A stretch of DNA of 64,000 bases, from the NCBI GenBank assembly GCA_034336665.1, contig JAPFBE010000002.1, forward strand, positions 78,188,905 through 78,252,904, given 5' to 3'. The notes beneath the pieces were generated by a model, which was given only the letters and a program-made list of their open reading frames with translations, was not told where the DNA came from and ran no database searches. A program made the translations under genes and the position numbers. The stretch comes from Luscinia megarhynchos. Lineage: Eukaryota; Chordata; Aves; Passeriformes; Turdidae. This document shows, piece after piece, positions 27,284 through 39,700 of this stretch; positions within the stretch are counted from its first letter, which is position 1; the number at the start of each line of letters is the position of its first letter.

Positions 27284-29562
27284 GAACCACTTTTATAAAA
27301 CTACTATTTGACTAGTTTGAATTTATAAATTTCATTTCCCAGATTAACTTCTTCAGGACATTTCAGTAAGGAAAGGCTTGTTTTTTAGCAGCTAAACTCA
27401 AATCCTTACTGTTACCTGTGTCACAGAAGCAAAAGTCACTGTGTAACCCTTAGGAGACCCCAGCAGAGCATGGAGAGCAATGCAGGTGGGACACCAAGTG
27501 ACCCACAGGGTGCTCTTCTCTCGAGGCTGTGGTGCCAGGAGGTTCTGCTCATACTCACACACCTCAGGAACACAGCAGCTTTTTCCTTTCCCTGGACTAC
27601 ACACACATATAGTACTCCAAAGCAGACTTCACTGAGTGCCATTTTGCTATCAGCTTCTCATCCACATGCACCCCAACCACGACCAAGGTTACCACCAGGC
27701 AGGACTGCAGCAGCAGCAGCAGCATTAGGTTGGTCACTGGTCCTGGCACTCAAAATATTCTCATAAAATATTGCACTGCCTCTATCACAGCCTGTAAATC
27801 TTTGCAAAGGACATGCACTTCTGCACTGAGCTCTGAGAGTTGGACTGCCTCTTCACAGTGTTACTCTGCATAGAGAGATGCTGTATTTGATTTTTTTTTT
27901 CCTTATACTCAGCCAAGAGATGTTCACTCTGCCAGTTTTTTAATGTTCTGTCTTAATGAGAATATTTCTATTTGTCACTAAAAGTGAGCAACTTCAACCT
28001 GCTTCAGAGTTATCATTTTCTATTGCATATATATATTAGGTCTAATTTGCAAATATATATAAAAATTCTTTGGGGATGAAAATCGTGCTTATCTTAAACT
28101 ACAACATACTCTTCACATACAATATTTTTCTAAGAATTGGTGTGTACTTCCCTTCCCATCATTTATTAATAGGCTTGCCATCTGTATTCATCTTTAAATT
28201 CCACCAATTAATATTCTCAAGCCTGGAAACACTGTGGGCACAGCTTTCATAATGTGGAAAATCTGATATTCAATTCATTTTACACTGAGGAATTTAACCC
28301 AATACCAAAGAGATTGTAAGAACAGATTTGTTGCAAAGACTTAAAATAAATTGATTTAGTTGGATGAGACAACTTTCACAGGCATTCATTTAAACACTAA
28401 ACTTTACTAGCTGCACAGAGTTAACAAATGTGCTACAAAGCCCTTCAACTCCCACACAAGCTGACTCACACAAGATAACAAAACTATTAGTTCTCAAAAG
28501 AACTCTGTATTTTTTTTATTGTTCCAATGACTTCCCCAGTTTTGAGGGGCACAATTTCAGAAGTGTACACTATAAAGATAGTGATGTTTGGAGATGGATG
28601 GGTGACCAGGTTATAAATGAAGGAAAATAGCCATGATGACAAGTAGTTCATGTCACCACCCCAGCTGCAAAATTCATCCAAAACTCAATAGTTTATTCTG
28701 CTGTATCCATTATTTTCCCACCAGCTAGCAGCCCACCCAAAGCAAGCACAACCGTTGCTGTTCAGTTCCTTCTTTTCCCTGCATCCCTCTCATCTCATCC
28801 TTTTTTTGTGGCTGTCATTTCATAACTTGTGCCACATGTCCTCAGTTAATTTGCCCACACTACTCATTTGTGGGTCTAAGTGCCATTTCACGTGACTCAC
28901 ACACTCTCTTACAATACTTTTTAATCTCTATTCCTCTAGAGTGAAGGAGCTTTTTTTTTTGATGGATCCATACAGACCTGTCAAATGTGATCCGAAGCCA
29001 ATGGCTCATAAATGACAAATTTAGATCAGATACATCTTTGTTTTAATTTTGATTTGTTTCTATTTTTATTGATATTCTCAGAAAGAGGCCTTACAGTTAA
29101 TTCTAGGAACATTATTTCTTTGCTTTGTGTAATACATCTTAATGTATTTTTACTAAAAGCAGGTAACACAAATGCAGCCTTGTGGGTTTTTTTCTATTTT
29201 TGTCTGAATTTGGTCCAAATATAGATAAGTAATGAAAACAAAATAACAAAATCCCTGAGAGTTCTTTTAGGCTTTTAGGCTGTGTCCAAGCTGGGGCACC
29301 TTGGAGCACTTCCAATCTCCTTGGGCTGTAATATGCATTCCAGAAATCTGGACTTGGGCAAAAGGCAGGCACACACACCAGCTCCTTCACCCTGACATTG
29401 CCTGTTTTCCCTGGAGTGAAAGCCAGAACACATGAGTCAGAGCTACCCATGACCTGAAACCTTCAGGGGACTGTGACTGCAGGGATGCTGCTGTACCACA
29501 TGCACCAATTCATTTACACACAGCATTAGAAAAATAAACAAAATTATCGGACCATATGAGAC
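27284..29562. other. Intergenic, no gene recognised
   Basis: Mostly AT-rich, with a slightly GC-richer part at 27420-27770 that includes a short (CAG)5 at 27708-27722. Frames of up to 103 codons overlap on opposite strands and show no known domain. Nothing else can be supported. Confidence 0.6.
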
Positions 29563-30577
29563 AACCCCCCCTTGTCCTGCCACTACATGTTCTTGTAAAA
29601 AGTCCCTCTCTGTCTTTCTTGTAGGCTTCTTTTATGTATTAGAAGGCTGGAATTAAGTCAGCTTGAAGCTGTCTCTTATCCAGGCTAAAAAATCCCAATT
29701 GTCTCAGTCTTTCCTCATAGGAAAGGTGCTCCATCCCTCTGATCATCTTGGTGGCCTCCTCTGGACTTGCTCCAACAGACTGATGTCTTTCTTGTGCTGG
29801 GTAGCCCAGAGCTGGATGCAGCAGTCCAGGTGAGGTGTCACCAGCACAGAGTAGAGGGGCAGAATCCCCTCCTTTGACCTCATGCACACACCTCTTTTGC
29901 TGCAACCCAGGACACGTTTGCCTTTCTGGGCTGCAAGACCACATTGCCAGGTACATCCAGCCTCTCACTCACCAGCAACCCCAAGTCCTTCTCAGCAGGG
30001 CTGCTCTCCACCTGTTCATCCCCAGCACCTTGCTCTTGGTCTTGTTAAACTTCATGAGATTCCCATAGACCCACTTCTAGAGCTTGTCCAAGTCCCTCTG
30101 GATGGCATCCCCTCCTTCAGGTGTGTCAACCACACCACTCAGCTTGGTGTCATCTGCAAATTTGCTGAGGCTGCACTCAGTCCCTTTGTCTATGTCATTA
30201 ATAGTCACATAAAATAATGCTTTTCCTAATATGTCTCCTGAGGGCCACCACTTGTCTCTGATATCCACTGGTATTTGAGCTGTTGACCACTACCCTTCAC
30301 ATGTGACTCTTAAACCACTCTTAGTCCACCCACCAAAGCCATCCCAGTGCAGTCCAGAGAAGGATGCTGTGGGGGACTGTGCCAATGGTTTTACAGAAGT
30401 CCAGATAAATGACACCTGTGTAACCCTCCCCTTGCCCACTGATATACTCATCCCATCATAGAAGGCAGTAGTTTGGTCAGGCAGGACTCGCCCTTGGTGA
30501 AGCTGTGATGGATGACTCGAGTCACCTCCCTGCTCTCCATGTGCCTTAGCACAGCTTCTAAGAGGATCTGTTCCATG
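29563..30577 (-). repeat. CR1 LINE body segment, inverted relative to its 3' end
   Basis: About 1.0 kb of CR1 in antisense orientation. Read on the minus strand it spans from the reverse-transcriptase region (FADD catalytic box intact at 30149-30160, followed by [12 protein letters not shown]) to a point close to the 3' region, ending at 'caggacaagggggg'. It lacks the terminal 3' part with the 8-bp repeats. That missing part lies immediately to the right in the opposite orientation (30578-30778). The arrangement fits one insertion with a 5' inversion rather than two independent events. The longest in-frame piece is 63 codons, so it is non-functional. Confidence 0.85.
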
Positions 30578-30778
30578 AAAATTCATTACTGTGAGTGTGG
30601 TGAGGCTGACCAGAGAAGCTGTGGAGGTGTCATCCCTGAAAGTGTTGAAGGCCAGGTTTGGAGGGCTCTGAGCCACCTGGTCTAGGGGAAGGTGCCCCTG
30701 CCCACGTCAGGGAGGTTTCAACTAGATGATCTTTAAGGTCCCTTAACCCAAGCCATTCTATGATTCTGTGACTCTATG
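30578..30778 (+). repeat. CR1 LINE 3' end with three 8-bp tail repeats
   Basis: This sense-oriented CR1 3' terminus of about 200 bp starts at 'aaaattcattactgtgagtg', abutting the antisense CR1 segment to its left. It continues through 'tggtctaggggaaggtgccc' and 'ctagatgatctttaaggtcc' and ends with three tail units (attctatg, attctgtg, actctatg) at 30755-30778. Such imperfect 8-bp units mark genuine CR1 3' ends. Confidence 0.88.
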
Positions 30779-32095
30779 GATTAAGTCTTGTGCAGGTATC
30801 TCAACCAGAAAGTCAGGAACATCAAAAAGCAGTCCAGAACAAAAATTATTATAAGAGAAAGTCTGCTGTTTTCATGGCAGGAAGGACAAAGAAACTGCCC
30901 AATAAAGGTCTGTGGGAAACTATAAGAGAGAGGACTGGAGAGGGGCTCCTGGAAAGAGCTGGGCAGAGGAAACCAAGTGCCAATCAAGCACAGAAAGAGC
31001 TGATGATATGTCTGAAAGCTGGGAAGGATGGAAGAAAGAGAAGACTGAGCATCTAAGTTTAGAATAAGATTAAATTTGACTTTAGATAATGATGTGTATT
31101 GCTCAAGTCTGGTTATAGGGAAGAGGAAGGACAGAATGCAGTAGGTATTTTGATCCATCCTGCCATCAAGAATGGAAAATTCCTGGATCAGTCTTGAAGA
31201 GGATGAAGAGAAACAAACAAAATTCTGTGCTGATCTGTACATTGATATGTAGAAATAAGATTAACTGCAACTACCACTTGATCTATTGATTAGATGCCAC
31301 AAGATGATGAACTGCGAGCTAATGGCAAGCTATTACCCAATTCAGTCCAGGAGCAGTGGAGTAAATCAATACACAGCAGATATCTGAATTTTATTGCTGG
31401 TTTCAGGGAGGAAAACCTGTAAGTTGCTACATTCTTTTAGGTATGTACAATACAGATATGCACCTTAGAAACTACATTTGGCTCTTAGATTTCATAGGAC
31501 AATTAAATGTTTTTTTCTTCAGCGAGCTGACTCCACCATCATTATTGCAGCCTTAATCCCAGAAGTATTGCTAGCTTCCTTGTTTAAGCTACAAAATGGG
31601 GTTTTACCTCAGAAGTAAAAGATGGAAAGTCTCTGCAGGAGATGCAGACAATATCTGGAACTTTTCCATTACTGGAACATCCAGTTTAAGTCAACTGGGG
31701 AATTCTCATTGAAATTCTGGAGCATGTGGCTTTCATCCCATCCCTTATGCAGAGATTAGATCCTCCTGCCCTTTAAACTTAATGAATTTTGACAATGTTT
31801 ATGATATTATTTCTAGAAGGTGGAAGAAGAATATTTTTGCAAATGTCACTTTGAATATTCGGACTGTAGCATGCTCCAGTTGAAAACCCAAATTGTAGGA
31901 TCAGCTATATCAGTGACCAGATGTCATAACTTCAGTGCTGGGGACAAATATGATATTGGTGTCTCTCTCAGATTGAAAAACTCCTTGAGATGAGTTTTAT
32001 AAAAGTATTTTAAAAGGAAGACATCAGTTCAAAATGCTATGACTTCAAATTAAGACGTTTCTTTGAAATAAACAATGGAAAAACATAGACAGACT
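30779..32095. other. Intergenic between CR1 copies
   Basis: About 1.3 kb of ordinary AT-rich sequence. One minus-strand frame of 153 codons (30781-31242) overlaps a plus-strand frame of 88 codons. Both are rich in Ser, Phe and Leu or in Lys and Arg, reflecting purine/pyrimidine bias rather than a protein family. I call no gene. Confidence 0.55.
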
Positions 32096-32443
32096 GCAGC
32101 AAGACCAATGAAGAGCCACCAGTATGGTTGGGAGCTGGTATAAAGACAGGGTGAGAAACCTGAATTTGTTCTACCTGCAGGGAGAAGGCTCAGTGGAGCA
32201 TCATACTGCTGTCTTCAGCTACTTGATGGAAGAGTACTGAGAAGATGGAATCTCTTTCTTCTCAGAGATGCGACAGACACAAGCTGAAACATGCAAAATT
32301 TCCATTAGAGATTAGAAAAATCTCTTTGTCTGCAAGGGTGGTTAAGCAGTGGACCAGGTAGCCTTGAGAAGTTATGGATCCTCTGGAGCTCCTCATAATT
32401 TGAGTTTATATGGCTCTAAGTCATTTGATCTAATTGGACCTGA
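32096..32443 (+). repeat. CR1 LINE 3'-region fragment, old
   Basis: Sense-oriented CR1 fragment of about 350 bp. Landmarks in order are 'ctgctgtcttcagctacttg', 'gcgacagacacaagctgaaa', 'aagggtggttaagcagtgga' and 'tttgatctaattggacctga'. Divergence is high and there is no open frame of note. Edges are approximate. Confidence 0.65.
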
Positions 32444-32715
32444 TGTCCACAAACTAATCTATTTTGAGCCTGCTGGCACTATGTACATAGACTTCTGTGT
32501 AGCTAAATGCAGCCATTCCCTGTCTTTGAAGTAAAAAGAGCATTGTTTCATGTTTTAAACCAGTCTCCTACTGGCTTCACCAAGCTCCCTACATATCTAA
32601 TATCAAAGAAATTTGCTAAAAAGCCATTCTGCATTCCACTTACCCAATATTTCCAAAAGCTTGGTCCTACCACAACCCCAACCTTCTTGTCTCCTGTTTG
32701 AAATGTATCAGCCTT

Positions 32716-32905
32716 TATAGTTTCTCCTCATAAGGAAACTACTCTATACTCTTAATCATCTTAGCTGTCTTTGTACCTTCTCCACACTGTCCTTGATATG
32801 CAGAGACCAAAATGGCATTCAGAATCCCCTGCCTTATTCTGAATACCCTTTCTGATGATTTCCAGCATTCTGTCAGCTATGTTTGCTGCTTCACATCAAT
32901 AAAAA
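32716..32905 (-). repeat. Ancient CR1-L-type LINE fragment
   Basis: Read on the plus strand, the order 'tttctcctcataagga', 'aatcatcttagctg', 'ctttgtaccttctcca', 'cagagaccaaaatggca' and 'ccagcattctgtcagct' matches the reverse complement of the body of older amniote CR1 elements, of the sort shared by birds, crocodilians and turtles. It is about 190 bp and strongly decayed. Assignment to the older CR1-L-like group is from memory of family sequences and is less certain than the CR1 call itself. Confidence 0.5.
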
Positions 32906-33014
32906 CTTCTATTCGGTTTAGTAATGAAATTTAAAATTATTAATCCCATCATGCCATTCCATGTCTTTCTGAGCTACACTGCGAGCTTATTTATTTACCT
33001 CAGTCTCAGTCATA

Positions 33015-33258
33015 AATTCATATAATGTTTTGGATTGGAAAGGACCTTAAAGATCCTGAGTTCCAGCCATTCTGCCATGGGCAGGGGCACCTTCCACTAG
33101 ACCAGGTTACTCAGAGCTCCACCAGCCTGGCCTTGAATGCCTCCAGGGATGGGGCATCCACAACTTTTCTGATCAATCTGTTCCAGCACCTCACCACCCT
33201 CTCAGTAAAGAATTTCTTCCTAATATCTAATGCAAGACTACCCTATTTCAGTTTTGAT
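33015..33258 (-). repeat. CR1 LINE 3'-end fragment, antisense
   Basis: On the minus strand this is about 240 bp of CR1 3' end. On the plus strand it reads 'ttggattggaaaggacctta', 'ccatgggcaggggcaccttc', 'tgaatgcctccagggatggg', 'ctgttccagcacctcaccac' and 'gtaaagaatttcttcctaat'. It is the same 3' segment that stands in sense orientation at 30578-30778, so the two can be aligned to each other. It is 5' truncated. Confidence 0.85.
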
Positions 33259-33394
33259 ACCATTACATAGTGTCACGTTTTGAGTAAGTTTACAAGTTTC
33301 TTCTCATGGCAATGACCATTCTTCTATTTTATTATGATGTGCCCATAATACTCTTGAGCATCCTGCAGGCCTGATAAGCAGGAATGAGAATAGC

Positions 33395-33985
33395 AGGTAT
33401 AGTAGTAAATGTGAATTACTGCACTTTGGGGCTAATAATAAGAAATTTTTCTTACCAGTTGGTTTACTAATACCCAGAGATTAAAAAAAATAGGGTTTTT
33501 AAACTGATTATATGGCTGATGCTAAGCAAAGGTGTCAAAACTCTAGGTGATTTTGGCATGACAAATCATGCAATTTAGAATTAACTGGGTAATGCAAAAA
33601 GAGGATTGTCATTACTGCCATTGGCAGTCCTGTCAACAGTAAATTCTAATTTGGAATGCTGTTCATCAGCTTGGTGACCTATCTCCACAAAAAAAAAAAA
33701 AATGGGGACAATGCTGGAATTGTCTAAAAGAACTATTGGGAGAGATGGGGGTGAGGGAGGAGGAAGAGTCAAAGAGCTCAGGTTGTTAACCCAGCAAAAG
33801 TCTCAGATGAGATACAATTTCTCTCTAGGAATATAAAAGGAGCAACATCAGGGCTGGAAAGAGCTATATAAATCAAAGCAAAATACCAATGCAAATGGCC
33901 ATGAATAAATTTACATCAGAAATTGAAGACCAGAACCAGAAGAAAGAGGGCAGTGGGTTGCTACAGGAGGATTTAATGTTCAGTC
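33395..33985 (+). repeat. Ancient CR1-L-type LINE fragment
   Basis: About 590 bp follow the order of older amniote CR1 elements in sense orientation: 'ctaatttggaatgctgttca', then 'gtcaaagagctcaggttgtt', 'agtctcagatgagataca', 'gaaagagctatataaatc', 'ataccaatgcaaatggccat' and 'aataaatttacatcagaaat'. An A13 run near 33689-33701 interrupts it. The copy is heavily decayed and no coding frame survives. The call is from memory of family sequences. Confidence 0.5.
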
Positions 33986-36349
33986 AGTTATTAAAAATTG
34001 CTCAGTCTCTCCCAGATCATGCAGACTTACTTGAATGATTCCCAAGAGCAACCACCTTTTCCAGCTGGGGACAGCCTAGCACCTTGTCCCTTTATTCTGT
34101 CATAACAATCAAAACTTTACCCTGTTAACCAACCAAACTGGCTTCTGCTGGAGGTACTGGTCTCATAGAGGCCTCAGCAAATAATAAACCTCTAAAATTC
34201 CAGAAACTAGATAGTGAGTGGAAAAACACTTCCATAAAAGATTACACAAAGATACAAAAGATTCAAAAGATGGATATTTTTAGCTTTAGGGCTATAGATC
34301 TATTCAATCTGCAAAGTTGCTGTTGTCTGTATCTGCCCTTAAGTTGTTCCTCTCTTTCTGTCTGGGAAAGCAATGCTATGGAATTCTATTCAGCAATAGA
34401 TCTGTTTGGTCTCAGCTGGAGAACTTTGTTTAACTGCTTTTCAATAGCTCATGGGAGAGTTTAGAGAGAAGGCATGTGCACACACATGCAGAAACACAGT
34501 GCTGGAAGTATCCTCTGGTGAAAGGAAGGAGCAGTAAGCCTGCCCACCCTGGGGAGAGCCTGTGACATCTGCTCACAGACACTGACAGCCTGGGCATCGT
34601 GAGGAAAGAAGCTCTCACATGGTGATACAACTCAGGCTCTTCCTTCCAAGGGAAGTGAGACAGTGAACTGCAGACTATCCCTTCCCAGGAAGCTGAGAGG
34701 CCATTTACACAGGAAGCATCAAAGATCTGGTTCCCAGCTCACAAACTAAAACACAAGGTGAAGTCCTGCCTTCCTGTTATTTGTTTTCATATTGCCTGCA
34801 AAGTTAATTTTTCACTCGAATATTTCACAGGTCAAATATGGAGAGGAGTATGAAGAGAGAATTATCCTCCCCTCATGCCACAGTGCTTATTCTGGAAACG
34901 AAGGAGGGTCTTCAAATATAAGTTTTCCTCCTTACAGCTCCTGATGATATTAGAAGTAATAGTCTGGTATTTATGGGAGAAACCAGCAATTTATTTGATC
35001 CATTTTGCTTTTCTTCTTGTAAATAATCATTGCAGCAAAATAATTTCCACTGCAAAATGGCCTCATAACTTTTTCACCCCTCTCCCTGGGTTATTACTAC
35101 ATACAGCAATCCTATGGAAATGTGGGGAAGCAAATATTGGCCTAGCATATTGGTTAAAGTCTATGAAGTGTGAACACAAATAGATCAATCCAGATTCAAA
35201 AGCCCTATTCTCAATTTTTTTGTTTATTCAGTATTGCTCCATTCATCCACTTCAACAAAAGATTCCAAATAATAGGACAAATCATGAGTATGGAGAGGCT
35301 CAAGTGTTCCCCATGATCCGAGCAGGAAATGATGATCACTCTCCTATGAGATTTCACAAAGATCTTTCTTATTGAGAAATAAAATGGGTTTTTGGAGAAC
35401 GTGCAAATGCTCCTGTGAATCAGATAATTCTGCCCCTTGGCAACTTTTCAAAAGTTACCAATATCAGGCAGAAAGTCAAAGAGTTATGAACTGGATGAGG
35501 GCAAGCCCTCCCAGGGAAAGAAGAGAAAAGCTTGAGGATGCATGTACGTGCCCTACAGGGAAGCTTTCAGATCAAGATCCTTTCTGACTCATTTCTGGTG
35601 TCAGCTCAGTGTAAGTTAATGATCACTTTGATTTTTCAAAAGAAGCCAAAATTTCTCTCAACTGATTACTAAAGCTGCACAGAGCATATTATTAACCACA
35701 TAAAGGCCTGATTCTGTCACTAGTAGCAACCAGGCCTGCTGCTCTACCTGCATCTCATAAAAGCCATGAGGGTTTCCTGCAAACTTAGCCTGCTACAGAC
35801 CCTGCATCTCACAGGACCTGTGTGCCTCAGTAGGATGCCCAGTCTCCAGGGAGACAAGCTCAGGTGTGGGGTCTCTAGTGACATCTTCTCACTGCTGCAA
35901 AACTGTGACTGACATCAGTGATACGCCAGAAACTCAACGAAAAGCAAAATGTCAGCTTTCAATTTGAAAGTTATCCTTCAACCCTGTTGCCTTCAAAAGA
36001 GTTCCCAGGAGCTGATGTATTTCCCTGTATGCTTTCAGCTGTAATTTCAGCCATCAGCTTTATTTTGCTACCCAGCATGCCTGCCCTGAACTTCCCTCAG
36101 GTGATGCAAATCCAGCCTGTGAGGTCTTGGCTTTGATTTGTGCCTGCACAGACAGCTTATAACTAGTGAGAACAATATTCACAGGTGTGCCTCTCCTCTG
36201 GAAAGTCATCCATGCACCAAGGCAATGCTCAGAGGGTGCAACACTGAGCCTAGCCAGGGACTTTGAGGGAACCAAGAGGATCCTCACAAGCTGCTGGACC
36301 AAGCTGTGCTGCTGCACCTCCTGGCCAGCTGGGGCTCAGCCTTGTGCTG
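33986..36349. other. Intergenic, no gene recognised
   Basis: AT-rich DNA with no repeat family, exon or RNA gene I can name. The open frames are short (up to 102 codons at 34875-35183) and show no recognisable motif. The minisatellite begins at the right end. Confidence 0.55.
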
Positions 36350-36786
36350 CACAGCCTCATGAACCTTCTCAGAAAGGTAGCACAGCCTCATGAACCCTCT
36401 CAGAAAGCTGGCACAGCTTCATGAACCTTCTTAGAAAGGTGGCACAGCCTCATGAACCTTCTTAGAAAGGTGGCACAGCTTATTGAACCCTCTCAGATAG
36501 GTGGCACAGCCTCATGAACCTTCTCAGAAAGGTGGCATAGCTTCATGAACCTTCTTAGAAAGGTGGCACAGCCTCATGAACCTTCTCAGAAAGGTGGCAT
36601 AGCTTCATGAACCTTCTCAGAAAGGTGGCACAGCCTCATGAACCTTCTCAGAAAGGTGGCATAGCTTCATGAACCTTCTTAGAAAGGTGGCACAGCCTCA
36701 TGAACCATCTCAGAAAGGTGGCACAGCTTATTGAACCCTCTCAGAAAGGTGGCATTGCCTCATGAACCTTCTCAGAAAGGTGGCAC
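36350..36786. repeat. 31-bp minisatellite, 14 copies, with 62-bp higher-order pattern
   Basis: Fourteen units of exactly 31 bp run head to tail from 36350 to 36783, followed by 'cac' of a fifteenth. Every unit has the core 'catgaacc' or the variant 'attgaacc', then 'agaaaggtgg'. From unit 3 onward the bases after 'ag' alternate strictly between 'cttcatg'-type (odd) and 'cctcatg'-type (even) units, so the true period is 62 bp. Units 5 (36474) and 13 (36722), eight apart, share the unusual 'agcttattgaaccctctcag' form. No indels separate the units. Since 31 is not a multiple of 3, the array is not a coding repeat. Confidence 0.97.
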
Positions 36787-39700
36787 CTGAAGGAGTATGG
36801 AGCAGAAGACAAAAAGGAGTATCAGGTGGCTCCTTGACTGAAAGGCAGCTGGTGGAAGTTTCTCAGACTTGCACAATACATGGCTCACCAAGGAGCAAGC
36901 TGCTTACTGGAACTCTCTGGTGCCTCCAGACCCCTACATCCAGCTAAGCCTTTAACCTCTCTTTCCTATCCAAGCCCCCTGCTCCATTACAGCCCAAGCA
37001 TTTCATTGCACCTTCTCACTGAAGTCACTTTCCATACACGAAGATAGATATTTGTAAGTGGTCATATAGCTGTGATTTCAAAATAAAATACACTGTGCCC
37101 CCAACAAATGAAGAGTGGTGATGAAATAGACAGTTAGTTTAATTCAAAATCTGAGTAAAAATATCAAGGTCCTACTGAGAGAGTACAAGGTCGACAGAAG
37201 AGAAAATCCTGTTTAGTTCTGTTTGCATTTTCTCTAGCAGAAGTGTAGAACCAGTGCAACAAGTCTAATTTACTCTAATTTAATTAATCAGGCAAGTGTC
37301 CTCTCTACATCTATTTGTTGCTGCCCTGAAATAAGTTATTGAATTTTTAGAAGGAAAAACAAGAACTTGTGAATAGAGATGCTAAAATTAAACACCCAAA
37401 CAAATAAACCAGTATTAGCTGTTTCAAAAGATAAGAAAAAATACTTTAAAACAAATATTATAAAAGAATGGTTAATTTTAGCATATCATTCACTTTCCTG
37501 TTTAGTATGCATTCCTGTTACTGTGAAACAAAAGGTTAAAATAACAATAAATGATAAAATGTCATTTTATTATTTAAATGAGATTTGACATTTGTAATAT
37601 TGTTCATTCTTTTTTGGTTTTCTAATCATTTCTTAGATCTCTTTGCATATAAAACCAAAATTAATTTAATTGAAGTTCACCTTTAGCACAATCGGTCTTC
37701 AGCAAATTTCTGCAAGCTGTCCAAGTATGCTTGCACCAGGAATGTATCCTCCTGCTGCCATACTGGAGATAAGAAGGGACTTTCTAACTTCCAAAACAAG
37801 GCCAAACACTCAACTGAATCCCTCAGGCCCACTAGTTTTCCAACCATGTTTATAATTTACTAAAATACCAGCATTTTTTTCACCATCACTTCCCATTTTT
37901 CTCCTCTTTTTCCATGAAGCATGCTTTATGTACAAATGCCTATGGCCAAAAATTGTCACAAGCTTTTTGTGGTAATTCACCATTCAATTAACAAATTGTG
38001 TTTTAAGCTTCAGCACACACAAACCCAAACTGTTTTAATTTTAAAAGTGTATCCATTGAAATCTTCTAGCACATTGTAAACTGTCACTGGAAATATTTCT
38101 GTGTTTTCTATATTTTCATTTTCCTGGTAGAATATAAAATTGCAGTTGTGCAGTTCATACCTAACAATAATTTATGTGATATAAAGAACATTTTAAATTT
38201 CTTTCAAATTAACAATATAGAATTAACCACCTTGTGGGGACATGCTTCATTATTTTCTCATCTTCAAGGCTGACAACATTAAATCTCCCTTGTAATTTTC
38301 AAGCTTTTTGACAGACAGAAAGCAGTGTCTGCATACAACCTCAAGAAGAAATAATAATATAGCTATTGCTTTTATTCATGTATTATGTAGTACAGGAACT
38401 ATACAATTAGTTGAAAACAAATAACTTTTCCATTTTTCATTAAGTTGTATACACTCTCCTTCAGCACTATCTGTTACAAACAATACAATATCACAATGAT
38501 GCATTATCAAAGTTCAAAGCTGGAGTCTCTTAGAGCTGGAGACACTAGTAATGGGGTATTATTAATGTCTTGAAAATAATCATGCTTATGGTGGATGATT
38601 CTGCTTTAAACTGTGTAGCTAAAAACAATTATGGGAAATATTTGAATATTTCCATTATTTGAGTCCAAAATAAACACATGCCCATTTTAAAAGCCTTCAT
38701 TTTCTCAAGTGAAAAAAGGAAAAAATATATTGCTAACAGACAGAATATCTGCTGTATTAGGATCTATCATTTTAGCAAGGAGAAACTTAGAAAACAACGC
38801 TAATTTGTCATTGTCATAACTCAAGCTTTGCGGGTGAGCATAAATTCTATTGTGCATTTTTTTGTTCACTCTTAAGGAATTTTGTTTTTATAGATGTTAA
38901 GAAAATTTCTGTGTGTTTTATTTGAAGCCATGCTGAAATTTTTCGGACCCACTTTTGCCTTGTGTCTGGCAATCCACAACGATTAACTGCAAAATTTCTG
39001 CATAAGCTGCATCAAGCCTGAAGAGGGACATGCCATGATTGTCTTCACTGAACCAAGCATCCCATTCCTCCTTTCCACCTGGGGTTGAACATTTGGGGTC
39101 ACAGCAAGAAGGTGACGTGCCCAAGGGCTCCCTAGATGGCATCTGTGCAGCCAGGATGACAAACTCTGCAGGAAGAACACAATCTCACCGTGGCCAGGCC
39201 CAGTCTAAACAAACCTTGGTACTACATTTCCAAGCCTTGTGACCAGCTGAACCTCTGCAGGGAACATCCCTGCTCACAAAGCCATTAGCACACCTTTCCA
39301 GGGGTATTCTTGAGTGCCAGTGTCTGAACTAAACTTTAAAACTGCAGAGAGGCCAGGGTTAATGCAATCTTTTAAAGGACAAAAATGGTCAATGATTTCT
39401 CTTTTTTCTTTTAGCTTTGGCAAGGGACACAAGGAAAATATTTTATTAAATTACTTTTAGGGTGTGGCATTTTTTTCTGATCTTTGAGTTTGAGTTTTGC
39501 CAAAAGATTTCATTTCTTTGGGCTGCCTTGATCTCTGAAACAAAGTTTAAGCAAGAGTGGCCCTGCTTAGTGCTACTCTTCAAATCAACATTTACCATAC
39601 TCATATAACCAACCAGAGACTGCTATACTGAGAAAGCTGCAGAAAAAGTGTAAAAGTGTAGCATGAATTTTTCATCCAGTATCACCATCTCTAGGAGAAT

